Positions 42,728 through 51,286 are shown, counted from the stretch's first letter. The stretch is 64,000 nt of DNA from Bradyrhizobium sp. G127 (GCF_021502575.1 NZ_JAKFGN010000001.1:1426001-1490000), one strand, 5' to 3'. A program made the numbers and translations. The notes: generated from the sequence alone by a model not told the origin.

Positions 42728-42744
42728 TTTAGAACGTTTCTAAA
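42728..42744 (+). promoter_or_regulatory. Irr-type iron control element (ICE) upstream of bfr
   Basis: TTTAGAACGTTTCTAAA has perfect 7-bp arms (TTTAGAA / TTCTAAA). It is 43 nt before the bfr start, in the position of a repressor site over the promoter. Irr would block iron storage under iron limitation. Confidence 0.82.
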
Positions 42745-42787
42745 TTGGATTTGGCCGTCTCCAGACGGCTCCAGGATGGAGTGCAAG

Positions 42788-43294
42788 ATGAAGGGCGACC
42801 CGAAGGTCATCGAATATCTCAACAAGGGCCTGCGTAGCGAACTGACGGCGATCAATCAGTACTGGCTGCATTTCCGTTTGCTGAACCACTGGGGCCTGAA
42901 GGACATGGCCAAGCAGTGGCGCAAGGAATCCATCGAGGAGATGAACCACGCCGATCGCTTCACCGACCGCATCCTGTTCCTGGACGGCTTCCCCAACATG
43001 CAGGTGCTCGACCCGTTGCGGATCGGCCAGAACGTCAAGGAGATCCTGGAATGCGATCTCGCCGCCGAGAACGGCGCGCGGGCGCTGTATCAGGAAGCGG
43101 CGACCTACTGCCATGGCGTCAAGGACTACGTCTCGCGCGACCTGTTCGAGAGCATCATGAAGGACGAGGAACATCACATCGATTTCCTCGAAACCCAGAT
43201 CGATCTCGTCGAACGTATCGGCCTGCAGCTGTACGAGCAGAAGCATGTCGGCCATATCGGCGACGACAATCCGCCGGAGGGCGGCGGGCACTGA
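42788..43294 (+). CDS. bfr: bacterioferritin
   Basis: A 168-aa heme-containing ferritin. Ferroxidase ligands Glu18, Glu51 and His54 ([21 protein letters not shown]) and the later Glu-x-x-His in [11 protein letters not shown] are present; Met52 is the heme ligand in its normal place. ATG 42788 gives the canonical [12 protein letters not shown] start; ATG 42776 would add four residues. 24 subunits store iron as ferric mineral. Paired with bfd and under ICE control. Confidence 0.96.
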   Translation: MKGDPKVIEYLNKGLRSELTAINQYWLHFRLLNHWGLKDMAKQWRKESIEEMNHADRFTDRILFLDGFPNMQVLDPLRIGQNVKEILECDLAAENGARALYQEAATYCHGVKDYVSRDLFESIMKDEEHHIDFLETQIDLVERIGLQLYEQKHVGHIGDDNPPEGGGH

Positions 43295-43328
43295 ATGGCG
43301 CCTGTTGCTGACGTGGACGAATGAACCG

Positions 43329-43367
43329 GCCCGGGCCGCACAGATGTGCCGCCCGGGTCTTTCATTT
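43329..43367 (+). terminator. terminator of bfr
   Basis: 12-bp stem CCCGGGCCGCAC / GTGCCGCCCGGG (one mismatch) with a short loop, then TCTTTCATTTT. Confidence 0.8.
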
Positions 43368-43424
43368 TGCGGCGCGCTCGGCGAAGCTGGCCGCGACAAT
43401 AAAAAGCATGACGGGGAGAACGCG

Positions 43425-43832
43425 ATGAAGCTCGAAGGCGGATGCTACTGCGGCGCACTGCGCTATGTGGCCGAGGGCGAGCCGATGATGAAGGCGCAGT
43501 GCCATTGCCGCGAGTGCCAGTATATCTCCGGCGGTTCGCCGAACATGTTTCTGCTGATGCCGCTGAAGGGATTCAGCTACAGCAAGGGCACGCCGAAGCA
43601 GTTTACCCGCAGCGATCTTGAAGGCGCGGTGACCCGGGAATTCTGCGCTGACTGCGGCACGCATATCGTTACGCGGCGGCCGAAGCTGCCGGCGGTAATC
43701 CTGAAGGTCGGGACACTGGACGATCCAAATCTGTTCGGCAGCCCGCAGATGGCGGTCTTTACCGTCGACAAGCAGGCGTTTCACCACATTCCTGACGGCA
43801 TGCTCGCGTTCGAGCGGCTGCCGCCGAGATGA
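43425..43832 (+). CDS. GFA (glutathione-dependent formaldehyde-activating/CENP-V) family protein
   Basis: A 135-aa zinc-binding protein of the Mss4-like fold. Zinc ligands sit in GGCYCGALRY, QCHCRECQY and FCADCGTHI, spaced as in the GFA family. The start MKLEGGCYCGALRYV is typical. Such proteins are not all formaldehyde-active; role unknown here. GGGGAG precedes ATG 43425. Confidence 0.9.
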   Translation: MKLEGGCYCGALRYVAEGEPMMKAQCHCRECQYISGGSPNMFLLMPLKGFSYSKGTPKQFTRSDLEGAVTREFCADCGTHIVTRRPKLPAVILKVGTLDDPNLFGSPQMAVFTVDKQAFHHIPDGMLAFERLPPR

Positions 43833-43853
43833 TGTGCGAACTGGCGTCGCGGC

Positions 43854-44207
43854 TTACGACGCGTCGGCCGGCACGAAGCAGGTGATCATCAGGTTGTCCT
43901 GATACGTCATGTACCAAACCACTGCGCCGCCGGTCGGATTGCCGCCGGTGCGGATCACCGCTTTGTCCGGCACCTCGCGCCACACGCCGTCGATCGGCAC
44001 CCAGTAGGCGCCGCCGCGCACCTCGTACTCGGTGCGATAGCCATCCGACACGTCGCAGCATGGCACGCCGGCGGGACTGCGGGCGTCCTTGAACCATTTG
44101 CGGATGTGTTCGGGAACGTCGGCATATTGTCCGCGATCCACCGCGAAGGCCGTCGCGGCAAACAGGATCAGCGGGACGATCAGGGCAACACGTGCGGGCC
44201 ACCTCAT
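43854..44207 (-). CDS. exported protein of unknown function
   Basis: A 117-aa protein with signal peptide (MRWPARVALIVPLILFAATA, cleaved after FA), then a compact domain with a Cys pair in GVPCCDVSDGYRTEYEVRGG and a third Cys near the end (ITCFVPADAS). GGAGG lies before ATG 44207. Similar short secreted proteins with a PCCDVSDG motif occur in this bacterial group by my recollection; no function is known. Confidence 0.75.
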   Translation of the reverse strand: MRWPARVALIVPLILFAATAFAVDRGQYADVPEHIRKWFKDARSPAGVPCCDVSDGYRTEYEVRGGAYWVPIDGVWREVPDKAVIRTGGNPTGGAVVWYMTYQDNLMITCFVPADAS

Positions 44208-44345
44208 GCGATCCTCCGCCATCAAGAATCGCGGATGAGTCTCGGGGAGACTCGCGGAAGCGTCCAGACAAACCCGCACGAGGCAACACGTTCCGCTGCG
44301 CATAGTTGAGGCACGATGCGGCGCAGCATCGCGCGTGCAGCAACA

Positions 44346-44921
44346 TCACGCCTTCGCGCCGCGCTTCTTCTCCGCCGGCTGTGGCTCGGTCAGCGAACAG
44401 CCCGCGAAGCCCGCTTCGATGGCGGCGCCTGCACCGTCGACAGGAAATTCCGCGACGGTGCGGCCGGCATTGATGGAGCGGATGCGCACAACGAGCGTAC
44501 GCGATCCGGCCAGTTCGCTGGCGAAGCGGATCACCTCCGCACGGTCTTCGATCACGACGGTTTTGTACAACTGAAGAAAGCGCACGTTGACGTTGTCGTG
44601 GCCCGGCTTGTCATCGAAGCGATAGCCGAGAGCCGAATTCGTCTCGGAGCCGACCTTGAAGTCGAATGCGAAGCGAACCAGCGGCTTGCCGTCGAAGCAG
44701 GTGAGATGCAGGCCGGCGGGAGCGGCCTTCTCCGCGTAGGAGTTTGAACTTTCGGGGGCGACCACCATCGCGTATGGCGTCGGAACGCCGGTAATGCGAT
44801 CGGCCTGCTGCTCGATCTGCCAATTGCCCGATTGCCGCGTGCCGCCGCTGGACACGTAAGGGTCGCGCGCGGCGCACGCGCCCAGCACCATGGCCATTAC
44901 GACGAACGCAACACGACACAC
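44346..44921 (-). CDS. putative lipoprotein
   Basis: A 191-aa protein from GTG 44921, with GGGGAT 7 nt upstream. The N-terminus MCRVAFVVMAMVLGACAARD has a lipobox (VLGAC), so the mature protein would be lipidated at that Cys. The body includes SSNSYAEKAAPAGLHLTCFD and LVVRIRSINAGRTVAEFPVD, mostly beta. No family recognised. It is separate from the DUF1275 operon upstream. Confidence 0.7.
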   Translation of the reverse strand: MCRVAFVVMAMVLGACAARDPYVSSGGTRQSGNWQIEQQADRITGVPTPYAMVVAPESSNSYAEKAAPAGLHLTCFDGKPLVRFAFDFKVGSETNSALGYRFDDKPGHDNVNVRFLQLYKTVVIEDRAEVIRFASELAGSRTLVVRIRSINAGRTVAEFPVDGAGAAIEAGFAGCSLTEPQPAEKKRGAKA

Positions 44922-44978
44922 GAGACAATCCCCAGCCCGCAATTATTCTGCAACCGGGGCGGGTGGCGCGCAAGCGTC

Positions 44979-45671
44979 TTATGCAGGCGCCTTGTCGCCG
45001 GTTGGGATCACCGACGCCAGAGCGCCGACGACGACCGCGAGCGCCAGGCACCAGAATCCGACATGCATATATAGTACGGCGGACACAGCGCAGCCGACGG
45101 CGAAGGACGAGATAGTGAGGGCGAGGCGGCTGAAGCGGAAGCGCACCGGCGCGGTCAGCTCCGGCGTGGTGCCGGTCATGAGATCGACCGCATCGATGGT
45201 CGCTTGCACGGTGGAGCCGGTCATCATGGTGGACGGCGGCATGCTGGACATGTGGACGCGCTGCACCGCGTTCTGCATCGCCATCGCGGCGATGCCGGCA
45301 AAGCCCGTCAGCAGCGCCGCGGGCGTACTTGCATCCGGAAACGGGCCGAAGCCGACCGCGAGCCCGAAGAAGGCCGCAAGAAACAGAACCTTGATCGTCA
45401 GCAGGATCGGCCGGTCGGGCAGCTTGCGGGCTCGCAGTGCGATGCCGGCCAGCCGCGCCAGCGCAATCACCGCAATGAATTCCGGCAGCGCCAGAATCTT
45501 GCCGAGGATGCCGTGGCTGCCGCTGACCAGCGCGTGACCCAGTGTGACGAAGTTGCCGGTGACATGCGCGGTGAAGAGTCCATTGAGTCCGAGAAAGCCC
45601 GTTGTATCGACGAAGCCGCCGTTGAAGGCCAGCAGCGCTGCGACGATGTTGGAGCGGGTGAGCTGGTTCAT
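44979..45671 (-). CDS. DUF1275 (YoaK) family membrane protein
   Basis: A 230-aa protein with about six helices. Family signatures are NGGFVDTTGFLGLNGLFTAH followed by VTGNFVTLG, and MAMQNAVQRVHMSSMPPSTM with MTGSTVQATID. Start ATG 45671 overlaps the stop of the COQ4-like gene (ATGA), so translation is coupled. Function of DUF1275 is unknown; a transporter-like role is often supposed. Confidence 0.9.
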   Translation of the reverse strand: MNQLTRSNIVAALLAFNGGFVDTTGFLGLNGLFTAHVTGNFVTLGHALVSGSHGILGKILALPEFIAVIALARLAGIALRARKLPDRPILLTIKVLFLAAFFGLAVGFGPFPDASTPAALLTGFAGIAAMAMQNAVQRVHMSSMPPSTMMTGSTVQATIDAVDLMTGTTPELTAPVRFRFSRLALTISSFAVGCAVSAVLYMHVGFWCLALAVVVGALASVIPTGDKAPA

Positions 45672-46612
45672 GGGGGAACAGAGAGGCCGACCATGTTGCG
45701 CACCGCCTCGATCGGCTGGATCGCCGACCACCAGAAATTCCAGTCGGGCGCAAACACGTCGGCCACGGTGTCTTCGCCCCGCGCCCAGGCGTAGAAGAAC
45801 TCGTCCGGATCGAACGCTCCGTGCGCCGCGCCCGCGACATCGTTGAGCGGAATGCCGAGGTGCCAGCTCAGGATCACCGGCAGCACATGGCCGGACATGG
45901 CGTGGCTGCGATGCATGGTCGCCGTGAGCGTAGAGGTCAGCAGTTCACCGCGCGGCGAGGTGTCGTAGCCGGCCAGCACGTGGACGGAATCATGTGGCAC
46001 GGCGAACTCGAAATTGAGCGCACCGGGTTCGCCGGGATAGACGTAACTGTTGTGCCGGTAGAATTCGGCGAAGGCGTAACCGAACGTATTGTCCGGCAGC
46101 CGCTCCAGCGCCTGAAACCGTGTCGTCAGCGCGGGATCCGGCTCGGCGTCGTAAGGTTGCAGCCACGGTCCCATGTCGTCGGTGGCCCACGCCCTGCCGG
46201 TGATGCTCTCCAGATTGGCCCGGATCATGTTGGCTTTTGCCTCGTGCAGGTCGCCCAGCGCCAGCCGGGCGAGGTCATGAACGAAGTCGTCTTTGACATT
46301 GAGAGCGTCGGCGAGCTTCACCACCGCGCTCAGCTTGGCGGAGTTGAGCGTACCGCCGACGAAGGCCATGACGGCGGCGAAACTCGCCGCCTGCCGCGCG
46401 ACATCGGGATCGGCGGCGAGGGTGCTCAGGCGATAGGGGCTGAGCGGCGTCAGTCCCGCGAGGCCGAACTGCTCCTCAAGACGGAAAACGTAATGCGTCG
46501 CCGCGGCGATGCACTCCTTGTCCGCGTCGCTCGGCGAACCTTCGGCGGCGGCGACGCCCAGCATGATGGCGAGGGTGCTGCGAGCCTGTTCGAGCGTGGT
46601 GGGAATATGCAT
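45668..46612 (-). CDS. TerB-like domain fused to COQ4-like domain
   Basis: A 314-aa soluble protein. The N-terminal half (about 10-135) is all-helical; ARSTLAIMLGVAAAEGSPSD and VVKLADALNVKDDFVHDL resemble TerB-like helical domains. The C-terminal half has LPDNTFGYAFAEFYRHN and the exact COQ4 metal motif His207-Asp208-x-x-His211-x11-Glu223 (VPHDSVHVLAGYDTSPRGE). COQ4 binds zinc and takes part in ubiquinone synthesis. The assignment rests on motif recognition, not a search. Middle gene of a three-gene operon. Confidence 0.75.
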   Translation of the reverse strand: MHIPTTLEQARSTLAIMLGVAAAEGSPSDADKECIAAATHYVFRLEEQFGLAGLTPLSPYRLSTLAADPDVARQAASFAAVMAFVGGTLNSAKLSAVVKLADALNVKDDFVHDLARLALGDLHEAKANMIRANLESITGRAWATDDMGPWLQPYDAEPDPALTTRFQALERLPDNTFGYAFAEFYRHNSYVYPGEPGALNFEFAVPHDSVHVLAGYDTSPRGELLTSTLTATMHRSHAMSGHVLPVILSWHLGIPLNDVAGAAHGAFDPDEFFYAWARGEDTVADVFAPDWNFWWSAIQPIEAVRNMVGLSVPP

Positions 46613-46638
46613 GCGGGGCCTCGCAGCGTGACGCTGCG

Positions 46639-46860
46639 CTACTTGAACTGTTGGCGGCACAGCGGAGTGAGCTGCGCCTTGTGCGCTTCCATGCAGGCCG
46701 TGATTTTCGGAACGTCGGGAACAAACTCCCGGCACAGCTTCATCGCGTCTTTGCGGCAGGCCCGGCGCTGCTCCGGCGTGCCGGCGGCGTGCGCGGACGA
46801 TGCGGCGATCAGCGTCATGCCTGCGCATGCAAAAAACATTTTTCGGAAAAGTTGAGTCAT
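46639..46860 (-). CDS. small exported cysteine-rich protein
   Basis: A 73-aa protein. Signal peptide MTQLFRKMFFACAGMTLIAA, cleaved near SAHA; the mature ~48 residues have four Cys in the pattern RACRKDAMKLCREF...ITACMEAHKAQLTPLCRQQF, a Cys-rich GLG1-like helical hairpin. First gene of the operon with the COQ4-like and DUF1275 genes (26-nt gap). Function unknown. Confidence 0.78.
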   Translation of the reverse strand: MTQLFRKMFFACAGMTLIAASSAHAAGTPEQRRACRKDAMKLCREFVPDVPKITACMEAHKAQLTPLCRQQFK

Positions 46861-46940
46861 ACCCGGTTCCCCTGACGGGAACCGTAACCCGATCTCGATG
46901 GTCCATCAAACGGTAAACCGCGCGGCGGGGATTTCATCTG

Positions 46941-47198
46941 CTAGTGATGCGCGGCTACCTCGGCGCCGTCCGCCGAATATTGCCGGATCTTGTTGCGCAA
47001 GGTGCGCACAGAAACACCGAGCACACGGGCGGCGTGGGTGCGATTCCCGTCGCAGCGCGCCAGCGTTTGCAGCACAAGTTCACGTTCAATTTCCTCGACG
47101 GTGGCGCCGATCAGAAGACGGACCACGCGCCGTGGAGCGATGGAAGGGCCGTCGAGCGGCTGCGATGCGGTGGCGTGAACTGATGTCAGTTGGGTCAT
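46941..47198 (-). CDS. Fis-type helix-turn-helix protein
   Basis: An 85-aa protein. After a ~30-residue leader, VEEIERELVLQTLARCDGN and RTHAARVLGVSVRTLRNKIR form a Fis/NtrC C-terminal DNA-binding domain without receiver or AAA+ parts. A GGGAGG ribosome site is 6 nt before ATG 47198. It may act as a nucleoid or promoter-architecture protein; targets unknown. Confidence 0.88.
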   Translation of the reverse strand: MTQLTSVHATASQPLDGPSIAPRRVVRLLIGATVEEIERELVLQTLARCDGNRTHAARVLGVSVRTLRNKIRQYSADGAEVAAHH

Positions 47199-47725
47199 CG
47201 AGACCTCCCGGCCATACCCGCACCCGGAAAGGATGCAGGCAGTTCAAAGTCATCGATCTCAGCCCCAGGACGAGGGTGGGCCGATAAGGTTAATCAATCC
47301 TTAATTTCAGGATAACCCATTCATGGAACTTGTGAATTGGAACCCGAATGGAACCGCGGGTCCGCGGTGCCGGAATGGACGGGCAAAAACAGCGCAACAG
47401 GACGCGGTTCAGCCGAGCTCAGCCATGCGGCAAAACGAACGGGACGAAACGCGGATCGCTCGACGCGGCCCGCAGGTCGATCGCGACTACCCGCATCATG
47501 GCTTCCAGTTTCAGCAAAAAGATTTCCGCCAACATTGTCATCATCCACTTCGTGAATCTGTGTTTGACTGTCTGGCAGTTGAGCACCGGCCTGAAACGGC
47601 GGGCGCTCAATGTCTTGAACAAAGATATGCGGGCGTGTCGACTCGCGCAATGACCTCGGCTGAACTCCGGCGAAACATTAGCCTTGCGCCGGTCCGGTTG
47701 CCGGGAAGCATTCCAGGGAGCCTCG
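47199..47725. other. 527-nt stretch without a confident gene
   Basis: Contains the promoter side of the Fis-type gene and an AT-richer piece (about 47285-47330). Open frames on both strands lack ribosome sites and sensible composition. No repeat family was recognised. Confidence 0.45.
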
Positions 47726-48148
47726 ATGAAGTATGCCGTCACGCTGCTGCTGCTTGCCTGTTCATCCTTCGCCCATGCCGACACGTCGGACCGCTTCAGC
47801 AAGGGTGGATGGATCGAAAATTTTCAGCCGGCCATCGATCAGGCCAACGCCAGCGGCGAGCTGTTTCGCATCCGCGGAAGCTGCCAGTCGAACTGCACGC
47901 TGTTTCTCGGCGTGCGCAATGTCTGCGTCGAGCGCAGTGCGCGCCTGCTGTTTCACGCCGGCCACGGCCGCGGCGCCAACTGGAACGTCATCAACGCGGG
48001 CTCCACCCAGCGCATGCTGAACGCCTATAATCCGAAGCTGCGGCAATACGTGATCGACAAGGGCTATCTGACGCGGCTGGATTTCAGCACCATTTCCGGC
48101 GCGCAGATGATCGACAGCTTCGGCTACCGGGAATGCCCGAAGGGGTGA
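47726..48148 (+). CDS. small exported protein with ClpP/SppA-like fragment
   Basis: A 140-aa protein. Signal peptide MKYAVTLLLLACSSFAHA; then RIRGSCQSNCTLFLGVRNVC and a following strand ERSARLLFHAGHG. This resembles exported serine-protease-like proteins where C-x-S-A-C-T-x-x-x-G precedes an ATPxAxLGFHxA strand, but the Ser-Ala is Ser-Asn here, so activity is doubtful. GGGAG precedes ATG 47726. The assignment is tentative. Confidence 0.7.
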   Translation: MKYAVTLLLLACSSFAHADTSDRFSKGGWIENFQPAIDQANASGELFRIRGSCQSNCTLFLGVRNVCVERSARLLFHAGHGRGANWNVINAGSTQRMLNAYNPKLRQYVIDKGYLTRLDFSTISGAQMIDSFGYRECPKG

Positions 48149-48275
48149 GCCGCAGGCTTGCCCGGGGATTGCACTAGGCGAATCCGCCTCATCGGCTACA
48201 CTCCGCGCGACCGAGAATCAGTCCGCTTTACAACGCCTGTTCGCACCGTCTGCAACAACATCCTGGGGGAATCAC

Positions 48276-48716
48276 ATGCAGTTATCATCTGCCATTCGCG
48301 CCATGCTGGTCGCGCTCATCGCCTTCGCCGGCGCCGGCCTGTCGTCCGCCGCGCGCGCCGACAGCGGCACCGTATCGCTCGTCATCTACAAGGCCGGATG
48401 GTTCATCGGCGGTTCGGGCGGCAGTGGCACCCTGAACTTCCGCGGCCGCAGCTATGCCCTGTCCACCGGCGGCATCGACTACGGTCTGGTGTTCGGCGGA
48501 TCGAAGACCGTGCTCCGCGGCCGCGTCAGCAACATCAATCGGCCGTCGGACGTCGCCGGGGTCTATGGCGCGGCGGGCGCGGGCATCGCCGTCGGCCGCG
48601 GCGCACGCGCGATCGTGCTGACCAACCAGAAGGGCGCGGTGCTCGAACTCTCCGGCCAACAGACCGGCTTGATGGCGAACGCGGATTTGAGCGGGCTGGC
48701 GATTACTCTGAAATAG
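48276..48716 (+). CDS. exported glycine-rich protein of unknown function
   Basis: A 146-aa protein with signal peptide (MLVALIAFAGAGLSSAARA) and a beta-rich, Gly-rich body: AGWFIGGSGGSGTLNFRG, GIDYGLVFGGSKTVLRG, and VAGVYGAAGAGIAVGRGAR. It looks somewhat like DUF1134/EipA or SYLF-type proteins, but I cannot place it. A terminator follows. Confidence 0.75.
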   Translation: MQLSSAIRAMLVALIAFAGAGLSSAARADSGTVSLVIYKAGWFIGGSGGSGTLNFRGRSYALSTGGIDYGLVFGGSKTVLRGRVSNINRPSDVAGVYGAAGAGIAVGRGARAIVLTNQKGAVLELSGQQTGLMANADLSGLAITLK

Positions 48717-48746
48717 GCGTCCGCCGACTGATCTTTCGCCAGAATG

Positions 48747-48776
48747 AAAAGCCCCGGCCGACGCCGGGGCTTTTTG
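48747..48776 (+). terminator. terminator after the glycine-rich protein gene
   Basis: Stem AAAAGCCCCGGC / GCCGGGGCTTTT with a CGAC loop, followed by T. Confidence 0.88.
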
Positions 48777-48926
48777 CTTGTCGTTTGCCGCTTGGTCTCA
48801 GTAGCGCCGTCTTGCTCGGCAGATTGCGGCTTGCAGAATGCGAAGAATGCCGGCGCGGGGGTAGGCTTGCGATAGCGCAAGGAATGCAAGCAGGCCGCGT
48901 TCTAGAATTTACATCATGAGGACGCC

Positions 48927-49490
48927 ATGAAATCTGCCAAGCAATCGCGCGTTCCGAAACTGAAATCGCTGCCGCTGTCGGAGGTCTACCAGTTGCTCGA
49001 ACCGGGGCCGGTGGTGATGCTCACCACGGCCCACAAGGGCCGCGCCAACGTGATGACGATGTCATGGCACATGATGGTGGAGTTCGATCCGCCGCTGGCG
49101 GCCTGCGTCGTCTCCGGCAACGACTATTCCTTCGCAGCGCTGCGCGCGACGAAGCAATGCGTCATCGCCATTCCGGCGCGCAAGCTGGCTGCGAAAGTGG
49201 TGAAGGTCGGCAACACCTCGGGCCGCGACACCGACAAGTTCAAGGCGTTCGGCCTGACGCCGCTTCCGGCCAGCCGCGTCGCGCCGCCGCTGATTGCCGA
49301 ATGCTTCGCCAATCTCGAATGCAAAGTCGTCGATACGCGCCTCGTCGGCGCCTACAATCTCTTCATTCTCGAAGTGCTCGCGGCCTGGACCGATCCGGCG
49401 CAGAAAAACCCGAAGACAATCCACCATCGCGGCTACGGCACGTTCGCGGTGGACGGGCCGGTGATCACGCTGAAATCGAAGATGCGGTAG
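48927..49490 (+). CDS. flavin reductase family protein
   Basis: A 187-aa FMN-binding split-barrel protein. LEPGPVVMLTTAHKGRANVM and TMSWHMMVEFDPPLAACVVS are the flavin-binding strands; NTSGRDTDKFKAFGLTPLPA is the loop common to flavin reductases. It probably binds FMN and reduces flavin or a related substrate with NAD(P)H. Stand-alone gene. Confidence 0.88.
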   Translation: MKSAKQSRVPKLKSLPLSEVYQLLEPGPVVMLTTAHKGRANVMTMSWHMMVEFDPPLAACVVSGNDYSFAALRATKQCVIAIPARKLAAKVVKVGNTSGRDTDKFKAFGLTPLPASRVAPPLIAECFANLECKVVDTRLVGAYNLFILEVLAAWTDPAQKNPKTIHHRGYGTFAVDGPVITLKSKMR

Positions 49491-49525
49491 CGCGCGCGCA
49501 AAGGAGAGCTTGAATAGCTCGCTTA

Positions 49526-50422
49526 CTAACTCGCCGGTCGACTTGCGAGGCTGGAAATTTGTTGTGCTATGGCGGTGCAAATTCGCCGAGCCGCTTCGTT
49601 TGCTGCGAGGGTTTGGGATTGTGTGGAATTTTTCTTTTCGTACCTTACATCCGCCGCGCACTGAGCATTGGTCAAGTCGTTTACAATAAGAGAGGGCATG
49701 CCCATTTGCATTGCCTGATCGTGCAGGTTTCTCAAGTTGTGAATATGGGGCGCTAATCCCCCTCGCTGTTTAATGAATGCTTTTATGGCTTTTTCTGCCG
49801 CTTGCAGTGAATGCCAACGCGAAAGACCAAATTTTCCATCGACAGCTAGGGTTGCGCTGAGTTCCAGATCGTCGCTAATTGCGTCCTGGAATTCGCGACT
49901 TGCTATTTGCCAATCTGACGATTGTTGAAGCGCTATTAGGAAGAGCTGCGACAGCGAACGTAATTCTTCATCGGTCAGACTCTGTCTAGCTCCGTCAGTC
50001 AAATCCACAACCAAATCCAAAAAGTTAAAAGGGACAGGATCTCTGCTGATTCGGTTGAGTTGTTGATCAGAGGGGCGAGGTGCGCGGCTGATAAAAAACT
50101 TTGCGGAGCCAAGTACAAAAGGCAGGCGCGCTAAATACAAATCTTCATGAATTGCGATTGGAAAGCAGCCGGGCGAAAAATCAAACTTTAAACGGTCGCC
50201 GTAGCGAGTGACGAACCAGTCGCGTATATGGCCCGCCAAACTTGAACCTTGGTAGATGCCGTGGATTGGCTCTCCAACCATGGGCAGACTCAGTTGGAGT
50301 TTCTGGCAGACCTGCATAAAGCCCTGAATCTGTCTTGCATGTATGGGCACGCCGTCTTTCTTTAGAGCTTGGTCAATTTGCTCTAGTAGAGCGTCGAACT
50401 CAGCTTTGTTGGAGATTCGCAT
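49526..50422 (-). CDS. AT-rich hypothetical protein with HEPN-like C-terminus
   Basis: A 298-aa protein. The N-terminal ~130 residues (e.g. GSSLAGHIRDWFVTRYGDRL) are unrecognised; the C-terminal ~110 look like a HEPN helical bundle, with FGLSRWHSLQAAEKAIKAFI, PHIHNLRNLHDQA and an AADVRYE ending. Codon use and base composition are clearly AT-richer than neighbours, suggesting acquisition. HEPN domains often occur in toxin or defence proteins; activity here is inference only. Confidence 0.7.
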   Translation of the reverse strand: MRISNKAEFDALLEQIDQALKKDGVPIHARQIQGFMQVCQKLQLSLPMVGEPIHGIYQGSSLAGHIRDWFVTRYGDRLKFDFSPGCFPIAIHEDLYLARLPFVLGSAKFFISRAPRPSDQQLNRISRDPVPFNFLDLVVDLTDGARQSLTDEELRSLSQLFLIALQQSSDWQIASREFQDAISDDLELSATLAVDGKFGLSRWHSLQAAEKAIKAFIKQRGGLAPHIHNLRNLHDQAMQMGMPSLIVNDLTNAQCAADVRYEKKNSTQSQTLAANEAARRICTAIAQQISSLASRPAS

Positions 50423-50533
50423 GATCGTGCTGGTCTGGGACTGGAGGACAGCAAGTAACCCGCATGAAACGAAATGCGTGACAACGGGTCAAGTTGATCA
50501 TGGATCGCGCTTCTCCATCCGGACTGCTTTGGC

Positions 50534-51214
50534 TTAGGTGCTTTCCCGACTGGAAACGTAGTCCTCTTTTTTATTATCAGCTCTAACCTTCATTACGTCT
50601 ATGCCAATACCGCGTATGATTTCGCTCAAGTATTTCTGACGGTACTTGCTCTCATACAAAGTGGGTTCGTCTGGTGCGGAAGCGCTAGCTTCTGCTTGAA
50701 TAGCGTGGCGGAGCGATTGAAATATCAGATTAATGGCCATTTTTGCTTTCATTCGGTCAGCCTTGGAAACTTCGCGTTTCCATTTAACTGACCGTGCGAC
50801 ATCAATAATGTCGCGAACCTGTTCGAACGGATAGTAACCCTTGGGATTGTTGGGGGTTCGATCCACGTTGCAATAGATAAGGCGCAGCGTGTCCATCGCT
50901 GTCGACAAGCGATAAAAGGCTTTTAGGTACTCGTCTTCTGTTGGTTCGGTTTTATCGCAGTATAGGAAGAAATCTGATTTTGCTTGAACAATCTCATTCC
51001 ACCATTTCCTTAAGTCATCAACGAACTTCCCGCGTTGCTGAAAAAGGTAGGCTAGATAGGCGGCGAACAACAAGGCGAACAATGTTGCGTTGCTGCTTAT
51101 ATACGTGCGATTTGAGGTGGGAGTGTAGAGATATTCGAGGAACGAAACTACGAGAATTGCGACAACAGCAGATCCCATCGCGATAAGTCTTTTTCTCAAA
51201 GCTCTATTCGTCAT
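50534..51214 (-). CDS. AT-rich two-TM protein with cytoplasmic helical domain
   Basis: A 226-aa protein. TM1 (about 9-27, IAMGSAVVAILVVSFLEYLY) and TM2 (about 42-60) are followed by a soluble helical part containing FVDDLRKWWNEIVQAKSDFF and MKAKMAINLIFQSLRHAIQA. The 2-TM-plus-helices layout recalls SLATT-like effector proteins, though no motif proves it. Same AT-rich composition and strand as the HEPN-like gene; 111 nt separate them. Confidence 0.68.
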   Translation of the reverse strand: MTNRALRKRLIAMGSAVVAILVVSFLEYLYTPTSNRTYISSNATLFALLFAAYLAYLFQQRGKFVDDLRKWWNEIVQAKSDFFLYCDKTEPTEDEYLKAFYRLSTAMDTLRLIYCNVDRTPNNPKGYYPFEQVRDIIDVARSVKWKREVSKADRMKAKMAINLIFQSLRHAIQAEASASAPDEPTLYESKYRQKYLSEIIRGIGIDVMKVRADNKKEDYVSSREST

Positions 51215-51254
51215 TTGTGCAATCAGTCGTTAAAAAAAATGAAAAGAAGAATGA

Positions 51255-51286
51255 TGAATAGGGCCTGACCCCTAAGGATCAGGCCC
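51255..51286 (-). terminator. terminator of the thiamine operon
   Basis: On the minus strand: GGGCCTGATCC / GGTCAGGCCC stem, then ATTCATCATTCTTCTTTTCATTTTTTTT. It lies directly after thiC. Confidence 0.82.

Noticed and set aside
47323-48030. Open frame with ATG at 47323 leading towards the small exported protein
   Set aside because: It overlaps the exported-protein gene in another frame, has no ribosome site and low-quality composition.
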